From: Salsipaludibacter albus
Lineage (GTDB): Bacteria; Actinomycetota; Nitriliruptoria; Nitriliruptorales; Nitriliruptoraceae
Reading direction: 5' to 3'
NCBI RefSeq assembly: GCF_019798055.1
Contig: NZ_JAHOPH010000005.1
Coordinates: forward strand, 1-64,000
Length of the DNA stretch: 64,000 nucleotides
The first letter of the stretch is position 1. Each line of letters begins with the position of its first letter. Made by a program: the position numbers and the translations under genes. The notes below the pieces were generated by a model. That model saw only the letters and a program-made list of their open reading frames with translations. It ran no database searches and was not told the origin of the DNA. Positions 56,101 to 62,100 of the stretch are shown one piece after another.

Positions 56101-59100
56101 ACGCGGTAGGCAGCGCCGCTCGCGCCCGTGAACGAGATCGGGCCGGTCACGGCACCGGCGCCGGCGGTGCCGACCACGCGCCATGCGAACCGCGGGTCGG
56201 CGCTGGTGAGCACGACCTCCTCGTCGGACAGGGCCAACTCGACGGTGACCGTGCCGCCCGTGGGCGCCGTGGCAAGTTCCACGATCCACGTGTCGACGAT
56301 GCCCGTCGTGGCGTCGCCCTCCAGCACCCGGGTGGTCCCGTCCTCGACGGTCGGGTCGTCGTGCTCCACCTCGGTGATGATGACTTCCGCGAGGTCGTTG
56401 TCACGGACCACGACCTCGACGTTGCGCACGGCGACATGGTCGAACTCCGGGTCGGCGGAGATGACCGAATGGCTGACGGTCACCACGCGTTCGCCCTCGG
56501 CCAACAGGTCGTCGAAGGCGAACACCGAGATCGTGAACTCGGGGCCGGACGCGTCCGGCGTGGTCCAGTCCGCCGGGTCGAACACCAGCACGACGGCCCG
56601 GTCCCGGACCAGGACGACCTGGCCGTTGATCGAGATCGTGTGGGAGAAGTCGTCCAGCGTGATCAGTCCGCTGCCGGCCGCGACCAGGATCGACTCGCCG
56701 CACTGGGCGCCCGCCACCTGCTGCCCGGCCACGTCCACGCAGGGCTGCAGGTCGGCTTCCTGCTGGGCGGACCGTGCCGCCGAGACCGTCACGTAGACCG
56801 TGGCCGTGGGCTTCTTCGCCAACCGCACCGTGTACGTGTCGACCGACCCGGGCCCGTACCCGGCCGGCGACCCACCCTCACGGACCGACGTGAAGCCGTC
56901 CGACTCCGTGATGATGACGAGCCCGGTGCCCTGGCCGGCGAGGTTGACCTCCACGCCCGGGGCCACCTCGGTGTCCCAGTCCGGGTCGGACGACTCGACC
57001 GCGTGGTCCACGACGCCCGAACCCCCCTCCAACTCCCGCGTGACGATGTCCTCGACGACGTCCCCACCCACCGAGATCGTGTCACTGCCCAGGCCACCGA
57101 TCACCCGGGTGGCGACGCCGAAGGGCGTCGACAGGACGAAGATCTCGTCGTCACCCTCGAGGCCGTCGACTTCCACGACCTCGACGTTGGCGTAGCGGAC
57201 GTTGATGCCGGCCCCGAAGATGCCCTCGGCCGTGACCACGATGTCGTCGGGGAACTCGGTGCCCAGGATGACCACCTTGTCGAAGCCCGACCCGCCATCG
57301 ATCGACACCGGGGCGTTCACGTTGTAGGCGACCTCGTCCTGGCCTCCGCCGGTGCGGATGAAGGTGTCCTCGGCGGTGGAGAACCCGCCGCCGCCGACGA
57401 TCGGGTAGGCGATGCCGTCGGCGTCGACCCGGATGCGCTCACGGTCCCCGGCCGGCGTGGCGATCGTCTCGGTCAGGGCGAGGGCGAAGGCCCGGACCAC
57501 GAACACGTCGTTGCCGTCGTCGCCCTCAAGGCGCAGCTCGGCCTGGTTGGAGTACACCTTGAAGGTGTCGTCACCCGTGCCACCGTGGGCGACCAGCGCG
57601 ACCGAGATCCCCGGTGACAGGTACCCGCGGGTCGTCGCGACGAGGGCGGGGAACACGTCCCACGGAGCCAGGCCGCCCTCGGCCTCGTCGCGATCGAACC
57701 CGAAGACCTGGCCGATCTGGAAGGTGTCGGCCCCACTGCCACCCTCGAGGCTGGTGATGGCCGAGTTGTCGTCGACCGCGAAGTAGTCGTTGCCCTGTCC
57801 ACCCAGCACGCGCACCCGGCCGTTGATGGACGTGTCGTAGTTGATGCGCTGGACCTCCTGGGGGCGAACCGACGGATCGCCGTCCGGATCACTGGCCCGG
57901 GTCTCGTCGAGCGTGCCGTGCAACAGGGCCACGAAGGCCGGGCGGTCCGCCGCCTCCCGATCGGTGCCCAGGTACTGCTCCGGGCCGGGGATCCAGGCCG
58001 CCTTGCGCAACAGGAAGATGTCGTCGGTGGGCCGCAGGTTGCCGAACTCGTCCTTGCCCTCGTCTGCGGTGTCGATGCCGTGGACGACCAGTTCGTCCAC
58101 CCCGTCGTGGGGCTCCCCGGAGTCCAGCACGTTGACCACGTAGTCACGCAGGGCCCCACGCGACCCGGTCGTGTAGACGGTGTAGGTGTCGCTGCCCGCC
58201 TGGCCGTCGAGGTTGAGCGTGTGCAGCGCACCGACGTCCATGGTCTGGAGCATGTACACGACCAGGAAGTCCTCGCCATCCTCGGCCTGCAACTCCACGA
58301 AGGCCGACCCGAACACCTCCGTGTACGACCCCAGCCACGTCTGGTCCAGCAGGATCGTGTCCACGTCGGCGTTGCCGAACACCCGCGCGATGCCGAACAC
58401 GTCCTCGTCGACCAGTGGCGTCGACAGGTCGTCGTCGACGAGGCCGGCCGTGATCTCGCCCCGCAGCAGCATGTCGGTGCCGTTGCCGACCTCGGCGGGA
58501 CCCGTGTGGTAGGTGCCTTCGGCGTCCTGCTGGTCGCCGCGGACCACGATGTTCGTGCCGGCCAGGATGAAACTGTTGGACGTGTCGTCGGCGTTGAGGG
58601 CCGGCGTCCAGACGTCGTCGCCGACCACCAGCAGCACGCTGGACAGGAGAGCCGCGATGGTTCCGTCGAGCCTGGTCGTCAGCACGTTCTCGGCGAACCA
58701 GTACGACCCGCCGTCGTGGATCCACAGGTGCTCGTCGAGGTCATTGGTCTCACGGACCGTCAGGCTGATCGATCCGGTCGCGGCCTCGGCCAGGACCAGG
58801 TGCAGGATGCCCTCGATCTCGGTGAGCCAGATGGACCCGGTGGCACGCAGGGCGACGTCGTCGGGACCAGTTCCCCTGACCGTGGGCACCGTCGCCTCGA
58901 ACCGCGCCGAGTCGATCTCGAGGTCGTTGCCGTCCTGGCCGATCGACCCGCCAGTCGCGTCCAGGTCGATCGAACGACCCCGGATGTCGACGTAGGAGGT
59001 GGCGTCGGCGGCCGACAGGATCGTCCCGGCCAGGCCGACCGGATCGGCGACCGCGTCGATGATCGAACCCGCGAGCGTCTGTGCAGCGACGTCCCCGTCG

Positions 59101-62100
59101 GTGTCGATGAGGTCGATGCGCAGGTCACCGCTCGTCTCGGTCAGGTAGATCCCCTGGTCGGACGTGCCCTCGGTGTCCAGCGCCAGCAGCACACCGCCGG
59201 CACCGGTTGCGTCCACGTCGATCTCGAGGAAGTTGGTGGCCTCGCCGATGCCGCCGGCCATCCCGGCGAGGCCAGCCTCCATCGTGATGTTGACGGCGGT
59301 CACGTCGGTGGGGGTCGGGTCGGTGCCCAGCACGCCGGTGCCGCTCTCGGCGTCCAGGATGCGTTCGTCGGCCAGCAGGTGCACGTCCGACCCGGTCGAC
59401 GTGATGTCGCCGACGCGCAGGTCGCTCCCATCCCTACCGCCGAGTCGCTCCAGCACGGTGATGGCCCCGTTGGTGGTGATGTCGACCTTGCCGTCACCGT
59501 CGACGTCGGAGTCGACGTCGGTGTCGGCGACGATCGTGATGACCGAGTCGAAGCCACCCCCCGCGTTGCGGACGTGCTGGATCAAGATGTCCCGGCCACC
59601 CGTGATCGACGCGAACGTGACGTCGCTGTCGATGGTCGTGCGGTTGCCCCCGAAGGCACCCAGCTCGGTGTACGCGTCGCCAGTGTCGGGGCGGAAGTGA
59701 CGGTCGAAGAAGCCGGAACCACTGCGGCCACAGGCCACCGACGTTGCCGGCGAGCAGTCGTCCTCGCGGGGGTTGCCCGGCGGCGTGCGGAACAGGGGCG
59801 AGGTCGGCTGGCTCGACCGTGCGGTGAGCAGCAGCACCTTGACCGGTGCCACCTCGACCGGGGTCAACTCCTGGGCGGTGTCCAGCAGGTGGACATCGGC
59901 GTCGTTGCCGGCGTGGAAGATGTCGACGGTGACGGCGAGCGGACCGGTGGTGACGGTCTCGCGCCGCACGACCCGCAGGTCCACGACCGCATCGGAGTCG
60001 GCATCGACCCGCAGCGTCGCGAGTCGCAACTGGGCATCGAGGTCGACGAACTGGACGAGCTCGACCGGGATGGGGCGCCGGGACGTGATCACGCCGGACG
60101 TCGACCGGACGTGGGTGCCGATGTTGCCCGTGTGGCCACCGAGCAGGTCGGAGTCGGCGGTCATCTCCAGGACGTTGGTGCGCAGCAGGAGGAACGGTCG
60201 CGACGGGGTGCTGCCCACGACGATGTTGCCGCGGTCGTTGTCGATGATGGTGGTGCCGATGGGGTTCTCGATGGTGACCCCGACCGGATCGTCGGCCGCG
60301 GTCCCGGCCAGCCGGCCTTCCATGATGATGTCGGACTCGGACGTCGCTGCGGTCTGCAGGTTGCGGATCTCCACCAGCGTCGGGCGGAAGCTGTGGACGA
60401 TGTCGAACTCGAAGGTGACGCCCGACGTGGCGTTCTCGGCCAACGACACGTTGTCGGCCGGGGTGGCCACGCCACCGGGGATGCGGTCGCCGGCGACCGT
60501 GACGAGCGGGTTCTGCGCGCCGTTCACGACGTCGATCAGGTGGGTCACGAGGTCACGGTCCGACGCGTTCAGGATCCGGACGTGGTCCCACGTCTCCTGG
60601 TAGTCGAACAGGCCCGCGTTGCCCCAGATCTCCCCGTCGGGAGCCGAGTTGGCGCCGAAGTCACCGGTGTTGAAGCGGAACCGGGCGACGCTGCTCTGGT
60701 CGTACCGGATGTCGCCGACCACGATCTGGCGACCGGCACCGAACGTGCTGTCCACGCCCATCGCGTTGCCCAGGTCATCGGTGACGACCACGTTCACCAG
60801 GCGCGTGATGGTGCCGAATGCGTCGACCTCCAGGATCGGGTTGGGCTCCCCGAGCATGATGACCGTCGCCTCCCAGTACACGAGGCGGCGAGGCGTGTAG
60901 GCGCCGGGGTAGTGCTCGTCGTGGCTGACGAAGGCCCCGCCGTACGCGTCGGCGTCCTTGTCGTAGCGCGTCACGTACTGATTCGCGTCGACCGTGAGGT
61001 CGGCGGTCTTGAGGAACGACTCGTCCTGGGCCGACACCTTGGCGGACGTGGCGACCTCGGCCTCGGACGTGGCGTCGGTGTCGCCGGCGAAGCAGCGACA
61101 GCCGGCGCGCGACCTGGCCAGCAGGGACAGTCCACGCTGTTCGGCCCGGAGCCAGATCGCCTGGTTGCCGACGAGTTGGTCGCCGGTCCCGCTGCGGGTG
61201 CGCACCAGCACCTGGGCCGTGCCGGCAAGCTTCGCCCTGGCGACGGCGTCCGAGTCGGCCCCGAACGCCTTGGCCAGCGCGTCGGCGTCGGCCCGCAGCG
61301 TGACCCCGTCGACGATGGCGTCCACGCGGATGCGGTCGCCGGTGATGCGCGCCGTCCCGGTGACCTCGGACTGGGTGGACGAACTGGGGTGCACGATCGC
61401 GGTCGCGGTGGCATCCGTGTCCACGCCCAGGCCCGAGCCGTCGCTGCTCGCGATCGCGACGCCGCGGATCGACGTGGTGGCGGCGACCACCACGTCACCA
61501 CCCGCCGTCAGGATGCCCGCGACGACGGCGCTGGTGGTGTGGCGCAGGGTGCTGTTCGCATCGGAGTGGACCCCCGCGCCCAGCCCCCCGGCGCCGCCCC
61601 GCGCCGTCACCGTGCTGTCGAGCACCGCGGTGCCGCTGACGGTGATCGCGTCCGTGGCCAGCAACCGGGCGCCGCCGCCCACCGTCACCGTGGTGTTCGT
61701 CGTGACCGACGTGGTGGCGGTGGCGTCGCCGATCGAGACCAGGCCACCTCCTCCGCTGGTCGTGTTGGCCCCGACCAGGCCACGGTTGGTCGCCGTGACC
61801 GTGATGGTGCCGGCCTGCAACAGTGCGTTCGCGCCGATGGTCGTCGAGACGGTCGTCGTGACCGTGGCGGTGGCGGTCGCGGCCCGGACGTCGATCACCC
61901 CGCCACTGGAGCCGGACGACGACGCGGTCGGCCGGGTGTCACCGGACGGGGCGCCCGCGGTCGTGCCCAGTCCCCCGACGCCGTCCAGGAGCTGGGTCCC
62001 GCTGCCACCTGGCTTGAGGTCGAAGACCAGCGTGTGGACCCCTTGCACGGCACTGGTGAGGTTGACGCCCTCGATCTGGAAGCGGTGGGCCCCACCCGTG